Source: Aspergillus flavus (lineage: Eukaryota; Ascomycota; Eurotiomycetes; Eurotiales; Aspergillaceae). Taken from it: a stretch of 64,000 nucleotides of DNA. Positions within the stretch are counted from its first letter, which is position 1. The number at the start of each line of letters is the position of its first letter. The notes under the pieces were generated by a model, which did no database searches, had not been told where the DNA came from, and was given only the letters and a program-made list of their open reading frames with translations. Made by a program: the position numbers and the translations under genes. This document shows, one piece after another, positions 45,971 to 57,576 of this stretch. The stretch is from the NCBI RefSeq assembly GCF_009017415.1, contig NC_092404.1:1798001-1862000 (forward strand). The letters are read 5' to 3'.

Positions 45971-48900
45971 CGAAGAAAAAAGCTGGGACGAGCGGACTTC
46001 CCCACGATGACGAGGCTTACGGATATGGCGGAGGTTATGGGGCGCAGGAGATCATTTAGTCCCGGATCTTCTGCGTTCACCGATCCCGAGCGCCTATGAC
46101 AGAAGAGAGAAAAAAAAGAGAGAAAAAAAAAATAACGGATAGGTACACAACAAGACTGGCCGATCAATGCCGGTCTGATGCACCGTGACGGTGGGGGTTC
46201 CAACAAAAACTGAATTGCAATAACCGGGGAACAAGATTTGGGGCGAGCGGATGGGGAAAGAAAAGGTGGAATCTATCGATAAGCAGAAGGATCAATGGAA
46301 GTGGATGGATGGATCACCGACAACGGGAGGGTGAAATTCGGAGATGTGGTGGAGAGCGAGAGGGGGTTATGTCAGAGGGAACCAACCACCGACTTTACAG
46401 TACGGTGGAGTTGCCTCCTTAGGGTTGCAGTGGTCACTCCGTTGGATAAAAAGGCAAGTGTCTGTCAGAAAATGTCCCGGACGATCCGCTGAAACAGGCG
46501 GTGGAAATTAAAGGGAACACCGAAAATATGTATTCGTCCCAGTCGAGTGTGTACAAGTAGCAAGTGTGGGGGAAGAAGCAAACTGAAGAGTCGTTGCTTG
46601 TAGATATAATCATTATTCGAAAGGTTAAAAGTAACTTCAGGAACTCACAATCGTTGACTGATACGGCGATTCGAACGAGGAACCATGGATTTCCTGACTA
46701 CTAATCGAGTGACTAATTCGGTCTGGACAATACGAAAACGATAAGAGGATCATCATCTGGCCTTGATTTGCCCAGAGCGAAACCCGAGGTACAGAACATG
46801 CATTCGGTCCAGTCCAATCAATCCCCTATCGGTCTGCTCCTCTTGCAATCTTATCCAAACAATTACAAACTTGCGTTTAATCGTCTGCGATCGAGACTAC
46901 ATTTTAATTTCGTCTGGTTTCGATGGTTGAACACTCCCAAGATGCGGGGGAGGTACTGAAGTTACCAGTACCAAATACTGCAGTCCCATCTTAGGGCCGA
47001 TGGACGTCACATGTTGCCGATCTGGTCTCATTTTTCAGGCCAAGACAGAAAGGATTCTCGCCCAGTCAACCTATGGGCGACACAGCCAACTCGAACAATG
47101 TCTATTGAATTGCATAAGAAGGTGGAGATGAACCATGCAAAGGAAAGAAAGAAAAAAAAAAAAGTAAAGAGAAGCACCTGATTTGAATGCGATGAGTTGC
47201 GTCATCCATCAAATGCGGTCCAACCTTCAAAACTCTCCGCACTGGTGATCCGCTGGCAGACAGCTCTCTCCGACCACCAAGACTCGATACCATACCATGG
47301 CATGCCGTTCTCAGTGCCATGGCTTGAAAAATGTCTGAGTGGTTGTGATGTACCCGAATTTAGAACTACTATTCCACCTCTCTCGTGTTTACTGAACCCC
47401 GACGTGGACATACCTGATTCGGAAATCCACTTCGAGGCTGAGACGGATCGGTAAGCCCGACAATGGATTATTCAACACAGCCTCACCATCCCGGTGGCTG
47501 AATTCAGAAACACCCAATCGGTAATCCTTTCTACTCTACCACAATCCTTGAATCGCAAGTCATGTACATCATATATTATCTCTACAGGACATGGAAAAAA
47601 ATGTCCTGTCGACCGTGGGTTCTCCGCATGTGGAGTGGCACGCCTCCGCGATCGGAGGCAGGCGAATCTCCGCACTCGGGCCCTGTACTGCATGTTTATC
47701 GACCTTCCGCATCCGACAGGATCATCACCTGCGTGAGGCGGTTTTCTAACTGGGTAATGCTGCGTGCCAATATCCAAATGGTTGGATCTCTTAGTTTTAC
47801 CTTTCTCTTGCATTTGATTCGGTCGGCTTCCTTTCTGGTCCCTGTCATTTGCTCTGTGCTCGGGGTTTACCCAGCTTGGGGTGGATTGATCGACGCCGGG
47901 TTGACGATCTCACCATGCAATCGCAGTTTCTTTTGCTAATGATATGAGACGTAGTCCAATTAAGTAAGGGTGGCCATCTTTAAGAGTAACCAGAGATACT
48001 AGTTCTCTCGTAGAGAAGAAACACCTCTAATGAACTTTTGAGGTTCTTAGGAATCAGCCGTCCCGGGAACTACTGAGTAGATGCCAGAAATTTATAATCG
48101 TCGGCTCCGCAGGTTGGTTAGTAGTGCGCTGTTGTGTTCGGTCGTAATAGCACTGCAGCGTTTCAAGCAAGGCAAGTCAAAGCAAGAGAGGAAAAAGGAA
48201 GGAAAAAGAAAAGAAGGACAAGCTCACAACCAATTCATGCGGTCGACATGGTGATACAATAGGTCACAATATTGCAACTCGGACTAGGGCGACGCACAAG
48301 CCACAGCTACAACTACAAACCGATTGACAGGAATGTTGACCCTAATGCCAATACGCACAATCCCATTGCTCACCGCAAAAGCAGCCACACAGTGAATCCA
48401 TGTGTGACAACGTCTTCCTTTCTGCATGCCGTCCGACCTTTCACTCCCGTGCCAACAACCCCGGAATATCCAAAGCTTGGCTAGGATCTAACAATGTGAC
48501 TTGCCGGACGAGGCACCTTACTTTAACTCGGAGAAAAGAACCCTGAACATGTTATTTCCGGAATGGGCTCTTTCATGGGTCTGTCCGGTGTCATTGATTG
48601 CTTGATTTGGTGGCGGATTTATGTCCATGCCGGGAAATTGGCAAAGCTCGGAATCTGGCATATTCTTTAGTCATAATGCCGTTTCGCTTGGTTCCAGTTA
48701 GTATCTCATCCCGGGCGAGCACGGCGAAGCAGTATCGCCAACAATCTGCAGGCCGCCGCAGACCAATCTAACAAGGTAGGAGGACACCGCGCATATTCGT
48801 TATCTACCGCACCTACCCTGTATATAACTCCATTTTATGCATGGCATCATCCAGCAGGCTCCCAATCAGGCCGTGTGGATGCTACACATTGAACCTTATC

Positions 48901-51608
48901 TGGAAACTATGGACTCTGCAAAACCCCGTGATCAGGATTCTGCTACTGTTCACCGGTATACTCATGAAACCCACACAGGTCAATGTGGCCTGCAGAGCTG
49001 ACAGTTGACCTGTCTGAAAGAGGGTCTGGAGGAGGTCCGTGAGACGCTGCAAAGGATGCGTGAGTAGTGGAGGCGACAGGAAACGGGAACCAAGTCAGAG
49101 CTGGGAAGGGTTTGTGTGACATGTTCTGGAGTCGTTTTCATCGACCAGAGGGAAGGTCTGGAGCGAGGTTTTATCAGGCTCCCCTTTCTCGCGGCAGTTT
49201 GTTTATCCCACCTCGTATTTGAAATCAGGGGTGCTTTTTAAAGGGAAGGACACTGGGTTGAGGCACGGATATCAGAGACCAGATGAGGCGTCTGATAGTC
49301 CAGCTGCACCAGACGTGCAAGAGTCGTAAGGGAATCCACACGGCCCAATCTTGGCATAGTTGAGAACGAGCTTTCTGTGGACTGATGGGTTCCCCATCAG
49401 GTGACGACGATTGGTGGGAGGTATGGGTCTCGACCCTCCATGACAGCAACGCTTGGTCCGTGTGTAGGTTGCTTCCCAGACTCCGACACGATCATCAAAA
49501 CCTAAAGGTTGTGGGATGACAGGATGGTGAATCCCATGGTGGTGGCGGTGGTGGTGACATTCCCGTGAATGGAGACTATGGGATTTCATGGGCTATGCTA
49601 CTACTGGTAAGGAAGGTTAGGACCGAAGGTAAGGTACAGTCCAGAACTAAACCTCATGGAGCTCCTTTCCCCCAGGGCGGCCAACCAGATATGCCCAGGG
49701 AGGCTAAATGGAAAAAAGAAATGAGAGGATAATTTGAAAAGACTCGGATGCATGAAAGTGTATGCACCTCAACAAAGAAAGTGGTTGCGAGGGTTTTAAA
49801 ACCAATCTGGCGGTTTTCGTCGGCTTTGTTCAGAGACTTGAAATCCCTCTCGATCAGCAGGCATCACTCACTGATGACTCGGTCAGATGCCAGCAATTTT
49901 TTTTTTTTTTTTTAAAAAAAAAAAAAGGGACAGGGGAAAGCGACATGGTTATCAATCCTGAAGGTGGGTATCTGGTTTGATTAGTGTTGCGCAACGTGAG
50001 AGAGAGAGAAAAGGGTACATAGGAGAGGGCAAGAAACGAGAAAAGAAATTGATAAAAAAAAAATAATAATAATAAAAGGAGAGACGGGGAGCACAGACAA
50101 AGAACAGAAGAGATGGATATTAATTTGACAGATCGGGTGGCCCACAAGCATATCTAAAACCGCAGGGAAAGAAAAAGAAAATATAAAAAAAAAATCAAAT
50201 AATAATAATAAAAAAAAGCCGTTCATGATTTGCAATAGGCCCGGACTCATGTCTTGTTCCCCCAGAATCTACAATAAGAAAAAGAAAAGAAAAGAAAAAC
50301 CGATCAATAAAGGAAAATCATGGCCAAAGAGTAGACTAAAAAGAAACAGAACAAAAAGAAAAGAAAGAGGGAACCATACCGGACTGGGCCAAAATTAGTA
50401 GCACGGTCCCATAGGCTAGTACGAGGGCCTGGAATATTTACCCATCAGCACATCCCCGCTTCTATTTGAGGCCTCGAACACCAGACCACCAATGACTCCG
50501 CTGAACTGGGGACGACGATTGGCCCGCAGCGACAGGGAGGCGTGCAAGGTTCCCTGCTTGAGGGTCACTCTTCATTCCCAATTCATAACCATTGACTGAA
50601 GATTTCCCCCCACCCCCCGGCTCATTCAGACAAATTGATCTATTTGAGCAGATCGGGAAGGTCGACAGGGAAGAGACGGGAGAATTAAAGTAGGAGTGAG
50701 ACAGACATAAATTAAACACTTAAAAGAATTAAGAGAGAAAAGAAGAAAAAAAATTCAAAAGTGGAACGGAAAAGGAATCAAAGCACATCAAAAACAAACT
50801 TAAATCGGGAGGTAGAAAACTAAAGTGGAATAATGATTAAAAGGAGAGACACGCCAGAGAAAGGATAAAAAGAAAATAAAAGAAGGGAAATTCTTTCTTA
50901 TTATTTTAGAGACCCTTATTGTGTGTGGGTGGAGGTGTGTGTGTGTGGGAAGAAGTAGCAAGAAAACCAGAGGGAAAAAAAATCACGATGTTAATTCACT
51001 TCCCATTCTGAGTACAAGCAGCAGTTACTGACTTTCTTGGGCTTACTCTCTCTTTTCTCTCGCTACTCGCTCTCTCTCTTCCTTTTCCTGTTCCTCCTCT
51101 CCCTCTTTTATTCTATCGATTCCTCTGGTGATGCCCTTGTCCTCCTCCTCCTTCCCCCTCATTTCATTTATTTCAACGTCTCCCGCAGTCCTCAAAAGGG
51201 AAAAAGAAATCGGTCGTGTCTTTTGAGCGGGTCTACCCGTTGCTTTCACCTTAACTATGCACAACATGGCGATGAACCGGTAAACAGCGGACAAAGAGAA
51301 AAGAGGACTAGAAGCAGAAGCCGACAAAAGCCAAATCATCGCCATATCAATCAACCACCCTCACCAACACCACCAACCCGACAAACATCAGACCACCCCT
51401 GAAATCCAAGCACACATCTTATCTCACTCTTGCTGAATGGTCAACCAGTGCATTTGTCTGGACTTTTCCTTTCTTTTTTCCTTTTTGGTTTATTTCTCCT
51501 AACCCTCCCCTGACATGACCGCATCGACTCGGTTGGCAAGACAATCGTTCTCCTGTGCTTCCGGCCTTGAACAGGGAGAGTCGACGCTTTGACTTCCAGC
51601 GCTGCAGA
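45971..51608. other. 5.6-kb gene-free stretch with strand-biased low-complexity DNA
   Basis: I find no convincing gene on either strand. Near 45971-46200 lies the RING promoter (A/G-rich). From about 49980 to 50980 the + strand is strongly purine-rich with A-, AG- and AAT-runs. From about 51030 to 51140 and 51420 to 51860 it is strongly pyrimidine-rich, the usual look of a long fungal 5' leader. Orphan frames (47472-47813 -, 47562-47939 +, 49272-49589 -) have no domains. A long upstream regulatory region or an unspotted non-coding RNA is possible. Confidence 0.45.
49897..49926. repeat. T17-A13 palindromic homopolymer
   Basis: Seventeen T are followed directly by thirteen A, which can fold back on itself. 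A length error in sequencing is possible. Confidence 0.85.
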
Positions 51609-53903
51609 ATGCCGCCTCCAACCTCCCTCGTCCCAGCAGCCCCTCCATCTGCTGAGGACGATCAATTCGCCGCCAGTATTTGGAGAAAACGTTTCGAGAA
51701 AAGACCTCTTTCACAGTAAGGCTTGTTCTACCTTTTTTTCCCCGTTCTTTTTCAATGGATTTTATTTTATTTTTGAGTTATTTTCCATCTCTTTTGATCT
51801 CATCGCGATTCCCCTTGTTTCCCCCTCATTCTTCCCCTCCTATCTTCCTTTCCACTTTTGAAATATAAAATTCAATGATCGGCACACACATACCTCCTCG
51901 CCCGGTCGCCTCTCGTTTTTAACATCAAAGCTCAGCTGATTGGATCGCATACATCCACCGTCGATCTTTACCCATAGGCTATTAAATGGCTAATACCGTC
52001 ACAGACACCCGGTGATTGCGATACTCGATGTGGAGTACAACGAATTGACCCAGTCTTGGAAGAGATTTCAAGAAAACCTTCCTCTTGCAGATCATGTCGA
52101 ATTTCAGGAACGACCACAGACGTCTCAGGATGTCCGGGTGGTGGTACGCAACGTGCAGACTCGGTGGCTGTCTCACCCGAGGCAGCAAGTATTTAGCCGC
52201 TCAATGACGCTCTGCGACACGTTTCTGGAAACCATAGAACCCCACGCAGTATTGTTGACGACTCTTCCCAAGAACGAGTCCTACCGATCCCTCTTCTATG
52301 GTGTCCTGCAGTCGATCATAAAGGTGAGCTTTTGCGACTGGCCTTCGAGCTCAAACCGCATGCTAAACAGGCTTGGCAGGCGTCGGCAAGTTATCCTAGA
52401 ATCATGGAAGGCGTCATCCGGGCTCTAGTCAAAGTCAATCAATCGATTTGCCTACCACCTGGAAGTCATGGACTAGCTTTCACCACGGATTCAATCACCT
52501 CTATTGCGAAATTTTATTCTTTGACTTTCTTCTTCCTGGGGGAGTTGATGGACTGGTATGTGCGAAGGTCCAAGTGTCGTCTTCTAGAGTGCTTGCACCA
52601 AGATGTATACTTGAACTTTCGGTATCTCATCTGGAGCATTCGAAGCAGCGCGATCCACATCATCGGTGGACTGATCGATGGCATGGACATGGACGACCCG
52701 AAGTACGAAAAGAAGCGGAAAATTATGCAGAGCAGTGACCTCTATCTCTGGGAGGAGACGAGATTAAGCCAAGTCGGCCTTCAAAAATGGGACCGTCGGC
52801 TTATAGCTCAGAGCGCCATGACCCGTCAGTTGATATGGGAAATTCAACACGATGCGGCGGAGCGACTCCAGCTAAGGGCCGAAAGCCACCTACTTCTCTT
52901 GCAGATGCTCGACTTGACCAGCCAGCGGCTTCGGTCTGTCACCCAGCAAAACAGCGGTATCGCCTGCTTAACGACGACGGTCGCACAGGACATAGGTATG
53001 CAGGGTGGTGACCTCGGGACAGACCTGCCGTCGGAACTGACATTGATAACGTCCCAAGAAACTTCCAGATACAAATGGTCCTCAGGGCCTAAACACAAAT
53101 ATACTCGAGTAGAGCTGCAGCTCGCCTCGAAGCACCTTCAGGACTTTTTCCGGAACGACGACCAAGTGACCGATCTCGATTCCGATGTCGATGTGATTGC
53201 CGAGGACAGTGTTGTGGAATGCTTGCAGCAATGGGCCACCAATGTTCATTCCCAAGTACTCGCCATTGGTGGCTCCCCAACCACTGCCTTTCCTAGCCCG
53301 GTCGCCCTCATCTCGGCCTGTTACGCCACCTTTGCTCGGAAGGCGAAATTACCTGTCATCTCTCACTTTTGCTCCCTCCCCACCGAAGAACGAAGTGGGA
53401 TGACCTTGTTCGAACAAGGTCTTATATCGCTCGCTTATAGCCTCATTCGACAATTAATTGATTACTTGCCTCCGGTGTTGGAAGGCCACGCCGCGTGCAA
53501 TCTAAATACGGAACGCTTCAGCGCGCTAAATGGCACGATGACTAGCTGGAAGGAGGTGCTCTCGCTAATTGACATGCTTTTGTACCTGGCCCCTCCCGTT
53601 CTCGTTTGCGTCATTGACGGCCTCGATGTCCTCGAAGATTCCTCGACCGATGGACCGATCCGGTCCCTCGTTCGAACGCTTTCGACCCACACGAGACATC
53701 AGACGGCCCCAACGGCGGATGGGAGCCAAAATCAGGATGTGCTGCTGAAGGTTCTCTTCACCGTCGCTGGACGACCGAACACACTTGTGGAGACCCTTTC
53801 GGAGAACCGTCTGATTCTCAGTGAGTCGAATCAAGTCAGTCAGTTGGCCTCGACCGATGGCGCGTTGAACCCTGATGTCGGGATTGTCATGATGAATGCA
53901 TGA
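51609..53903 (+). CDS. STAND-like (NACHT-type) protein with degraded P-loop, fungal family
   Basis: Three exons (51609-51715, 52005-52323, 52380-53903; introns 289 and 56 nt) join in phase to give 649 residues. The N-terminal 400 residues are mostly helical (IWRKRFEKRPLSQHPVIAIL, YRSLFYGVLQSIIK, GELMDWYVRRSKC), as in the helical N-terminal domains found upstream of fungal NTPases. Near residue 435-475 the segment VLAIGGSPTT...SPVALISACYATFARKAKLPVISHFCS sits where a Walker A normally lies, but GK(S/T) is absent. A Walker-B-like VCVIDGLDVLED is kept near 550-561. No repeat domain follows. I infer a catalytically dead, STAND-derived protein; function unknown. The first exon and long intron 1 fit phase and family start (MPPPTSLVP), but should be checked by RNA. 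Confidence 0.72.
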
Positions 53904-54808
53904 AGCAAGAATTGTTGATCTACGAGCGAGTATACTGCATTTTTTTTTATTTCTTCTTTTTTCCCCCTTTCTTCTTCTCCCATCGTTCCATCTTGCAAGG
54001 TTGTTTGACTTTTCGGGCGAAAATTCGGGTCATTAATAGAATTTGCACGGGATGGGCTTCCTTTGAATATAACATTGCTTGGAAGAGATATAGCACAGTC
54101 TTCTTCATTGTTCATCTTTGTCACGGTGCTCGGATTTCTCATTTCCCGTTACTTTGTTTGCATGTGGTCCCCTTATTTGTGCTGTTCTGCTGGATTCACG
54201 GGGGCATATTGTGATGAATTGTTGCCTTTGGCCGGCTGTAATCTTCTTTACCCTGTCATTCTGTGGCTTGTTGGGGGTGTCATGGAGGGATTAATTGTAC
54301 ATGTGTATTAATACTTCTATGATGATGACGGGAATGCATGACGAAGTACATATTGTGTGGTTTAACACGAGAGATCGACAGTCCTTGTAGTAGACGAGTG
54401 TCTTTTTCGAATATGGGAACCTCCCTTTCTTCCCCATGAAGCTGTTTCCAGGTCTTGTACAGGGGGTTAGTCATCACGCCGGAGATTGGTTTCCGTCCTC
54501 CATACCTGAGGCCGCATATGGGGAGTCTTGGTACTTGGGCATTTCTCCGGATTTTTTATATTGGCGATATAGATATGATTGGCTATCGTTGAGCACTAGT
54601 GGATGGAAGTTGTAGAGTTGAGGCAGTCAGAACCGCCGACTAAGCTGCTCCCCACATTAAATCCTCAAGATCTTGCGTTTCGGAAATTCTGTGCAAAGGA
54701 CGCCAGTGACTTCATTTTCGGAATTGTACTCCCATCGACCAATATATAAGCCCGTGCATCGTACCCATTCGATTTCTTCTCACAAACTACAACCAACCTC
54801 AAAGCACA
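53904..54808. other. spacer upstream of the dioxygenase
   Basis: About 0.9 kb with no gene. T/C-rich sequence just after 53938 looks like a 3' UTR. Confidence 0.45.
54743..54750 (+). promoter_or_regulatory. TATA box of the dioxygenase gene
   Basis: TATATAAG lies 59-66 nt before the ATG at 54809. Confidence 0.6.
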
Positions 54809-56023
54809 ATGACAGTTCCAAACGGAACCCACAAAACCGTCCCCAGCCGACTATTCCAGATTGAAACCCCCAATCTGGAAGACTTCAAGAAAATCTGCTC
54901 CCAAACCACCGACAAATCCACCTACCCACTCGCAGCATCCATAGACCACAACATCCCCATCTACGATGCCCGCACCCTGGACCTCCAAAACACCTCCCTC
55001 ACCACCACCCTGCAAGACGAATGGTACCACATCCTAAGCACAGGACCCGGCATCCTCGTCCTAAAAGGCATGTACGACCCAACCCAATATGCCGACACCC
55101 TCAACACGACCAACCAAGCCTTCACAAGCATCATCACCCGCGAACGCGCCTCCAGCACCAAAAAAGGCGACCACTTCGCCGCGAGCGGCAAAAACGACCG
55201 CATCTGGAACTCCTTCAGCAAACACGCCCTCGAAGACCCTTCCTCCTTCATCAATTACTACTCCAACCCCTGGCTCCGCCTCGTCAGCGAAACCTGGCTC
55301 GGCCCCGCCTACCGCGTCACCGCACAAGTCAACGTCGTCAAACCCGGCGGCGCAGCCCAGGACAGTCACCGCGATTACCATCTCGGCTTCCAGGATCTGC
55401 AGACCTGTGCTTCCTTTCCAAGGAATATCCAGCTCGCGAGCCAGCATCTGACTCTCCAGGGCGCGGTCGCGCATAGCGACATGCCGCTACAGAGCGGACC
55501 GACTCGGTTCTTGCCGTTCAGCCAGACCTATGAACCAGGGTATCTCGCCTGGCGACGGGAAGACTTCAGGGCTTTCTTCCAGGAGAAATATGTAGCTTTA
55601 CCGTTGGAGTTCGGTGACGGGCTGTTTTTTAACCCGGCTGTTTTCCATGCCGCGGGTGCGAATGAGACCGAACCCACTCCTGATGGGGGGTTTCATCGCA
55701 AGGCCAACTTGCTGCAGATCAGTAGTGGGTTGGGGAAGGCGATGGAAAGTATTGATGTCGTGCCGATTGTGGAGAGGTGTTGGGGGACGTTGTTGGAGAG
55801 GTTTAAGCATGCTGGGGAGGTGGATAGGGGGTTGGAGAATTTTGTCAAGGCTGTTGCGGATGGGTATCCGTTTCCGACGAATTTGGATAAAAGGCCGCCG
55901 GCGCCGAATGGCATGGCGCCGGAGAGTGAGCAGGAGATTATTGTTAGGGGGTTGAGGGAGGGGTGGGGGACTGAGAGGGCTGTCGAGGAGTTGAGGAAGA
56001 TGAGGGCGGATTCTTGGGCTTAG
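54809..56023 (+). CDS. phytanoyl-CoA dioxygenase-family Fe(II)/2-oxoglutarate oxygenase
   Basis: A single exon encodes 404 residues. Non-heme iron oxygenase of the PhyH family: the double-stranded beta-helix carries the HxD iron ligands in DSHRDYHLGF and the distal His in FFNPAVFHAAG. An Arg/Lys for 2-oxoglutarate follows in FHRKANLLQ. Such fungal members often oxidise small metabolites or lipids; the substrate cannot be told. No signal peptide and no peroxisomal SKL-type tail (it ends DSWA), so cytosolic location is likely. Codon use shifts from C-ending codons in the first half to G/T-rich codons in the last third, also seen in the next gene. A TATA box and short leader suggest inducible expression. 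Confidence 0.85.
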   Translation: MTVPNGTHKTVPSRLFQIETPNLEDFKKICSQTTDKSTYPLAASIDHNIPIYDARTLDLQNTSLTTTLQDEWYHILSTGPGILVLKGMYDPTQYADTLNTTNQAFTSIITRERASSTKKGDHFAASGKNDRIWNSFSKHALEDPSSFINYYSNPWLRLVSETWLGPAYRVTAQVNVVKPGGAAQDSHRDYHLGFQDLQTCASFPRNIQLASQHLTLQGAVAHSDMPLQSGPTRFLPFSQTYEPGYLAWRREDFRAFFQEKYVALPLEFGDGLFFNPAVFHAAGANETEPTPDGGFHRKANLLQISSGLGKAMESIDVVPIVERCWGTLLERFKHAGEVDRGLENFVKAVADGYPFPTNLDKRPPAPNGMAPESEQEIIVRGLREGWGTERAVEELRKMRADSWA

Positions 56024-56549
56024 TATTTTATTTGTTGGGTTGGGATTAATATATAGTATGTGGTATATGTGATTTATGATGTTGGTTGATTTAGCGATAG
56101 TCAATTCGATATGGTATATACTGAGTATAGATTCTACGGAAAATATTTCCGTGACTTACTATCTGATATAGTTTGGAATAGGTGTAAGTACGTGGACTAT
56201 AGAATATACTATATCGATATATACATACAGAATTCACATCTGAATGGATACATACACTCACATCTACGGAATAGTGTCAAACAACAACACAGCCACGAGT
56301 CAAAGGTAAGATCACCTCATGACTCACCAGTCCCGCAAATACGAAATCAACAACAAACCGATGACTCCAACCTCAAGATACGAACTCTACATTACTCAAC
56401 CAGATATAAACTCATCATAAAGCCCTGATCCAAGCCTCAAACCAGATCTCTATATAAACCCAACACATCTAAGCCAACACCCACCCCAAACTACAATTCC
56501 ACCACTACACCACGAAACCACTGCAACCACATCTACACCAACTCCCAAA
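56024..56549. other. spacer dioxygenase / NADAR gene
   Basis: AT-rich 0.5 kb with a TATATAAA element at 56451-56458, 92 nt before the NADAR ATG. The last 100 bp are C/A-rich leader sequence. Confidence 0.5.
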
Positions 56550-57317
56550 ATGCCACGCAAAACAAAAACCTCCCAACAACAACAAAACCAAGACAAGGAC
56601 CCCCTAAAACAAAACCCCCACATCCGCACAACCCCAACCCACATCTTCTTCCACTCCGGCCCCCTCTCAAACTGGCATCCCAGCACGCCCCCCTTCCCGG
56701 GCCACAGAGCCCTAACCCTCTGTCTCCCCGACCTCGACGCCCTCGGCATCCCCCACCCATCTCCCCAATCCGCCGTAACAAGGCTAATAAGCTCCTGGTC
56801 CTTCACCTGCGGCGAGCAATGGATGATGGCCATGAAGGGGTGGTTATTTGAGGATATACCCGGGTTGGATTCGGGGGTGGATATCTCGGATGAGGAGTTT
56901 GAGGGTGTGAGGGCTGTTGCTTTGGGGATTTCTGAACCTTTACCTGAGTGTATCAGGGAAAAGGCGATATGGGATTCGACAGTTGCGAGTGTGTTGAGGA
57001 CGAGGCAGCCGAGGGTACAGAAGGCTTTGGGGCGCTGTGCGGAGGGGTTCAGGGAGGATGTTTGGGAGTTTGCGAGTGAGGTTATTGTGATTGCGGGGTG
57101 TGTGGCGAGGGCGGAGGTGGATCCTGCTTTGAGGGAGGTGTATCTTGCGAGTGGGGGACGGAGGTTTGTGGAGGGGAGTGTGAGAGATCGGGTTTGGGGG
57201 GTTGGGTTGAGGTGGGATTCGGGGGAGATTGAGGATGAGGGGAATTGGAGGGGGAGGAATCGGTTGGGGAGGTGTCATGATGAAGCGGCGAGGGTTGTGA
57301 AGGGATCTTTTGTATAG
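56550..57317 (+). CDS. NADAR-domain protein (YbiA/DUF1768-like)
   Basis: A single exon encodes 255 residues. After a disordered Lys/Gln-rich start (1-25), the NADAR pattern is clear: HIFFHSGPLSNWHPS, then TCGEQWMMAMKGWLFED (the Glu-Gln motif), QKALGRCAEGF, W-EFASEVIVIAGCVARAEVD, VEGSVRDRVWGVGL and NWRGRNRLG. NADAR proteins hydrolyse N-glycosidic bonds of ADP-ribose-type or riboflavin-pathway metabolites. Some bacterial members reverse guanine ADP-ribosylation of DNA as antitoxins. The role of fungal copies is open. It has no signal peptide. Its 3' end is convergent with a HET gene 260 bp away, across a perfect 25-bp tandem duplication. Confidence 0.85.
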   Translation: MPRKTKTSQQQQNQDKDPLKQNPHIRTTPTHIFFHSGPLSNWHPSTPPFPGHRALTLCLPDLDALGIPHPSPQSAVTRLISSWSFTCGEQWMMAMKGWLFEDIPGLDSGVDISDEEFEGVRAVALGISEPLPECIREKAIWDSTVASVLRTRQPRVQKALGRCAEGFREDVWEFASEVIVIAGCVARAEVDPALREVYLASGGRRFVEGSVRDRVWGVGLRWDSGEIEDEGNWRGRNRLGRCHDEAARVVKGSFV

Positions 57318-57438
57318 ATTGGGTTGGTGGTGGGATGTGAGCTGGTGATTATCTATCCGATAATCATGATCTCTTACCTATTAAATATCTAGGTATAGTA
57401 TCTACAAGTACCTCGCCGGTAAGGCAGAATTTATGGTA

Positions 57439-57488
57439 ACTAGTTGTGACATTTTGACAGTATACTAGTTGTGACATTTTGACAGTAT
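57439..57488. repeat. perfect 25-bp tandem duplication
   Basis: The unit ACTAGTTGTGACATTTTGAC plus AGTAT (57439-57463) is repeated exactly at 57464-57488, in the spacer between the NADAR and HET genes. Confidence 0.95.
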
Positions 57489-57576
57489 ACCGCTGAAGAA
57501 TCTATAATATAGAGATTAATCAATAGTACTTCTTAGTCTAAAAAGTAAATGGATGTTAGAATAATTTTAGATTGAT

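Noticed and set aside
46650..46725. tRNA-like T-loop (GATTCGAAC) on the minus strand
   Set aside because: The flanking T-stem does not pair and no acceptor or anticodon stem can be drawn.
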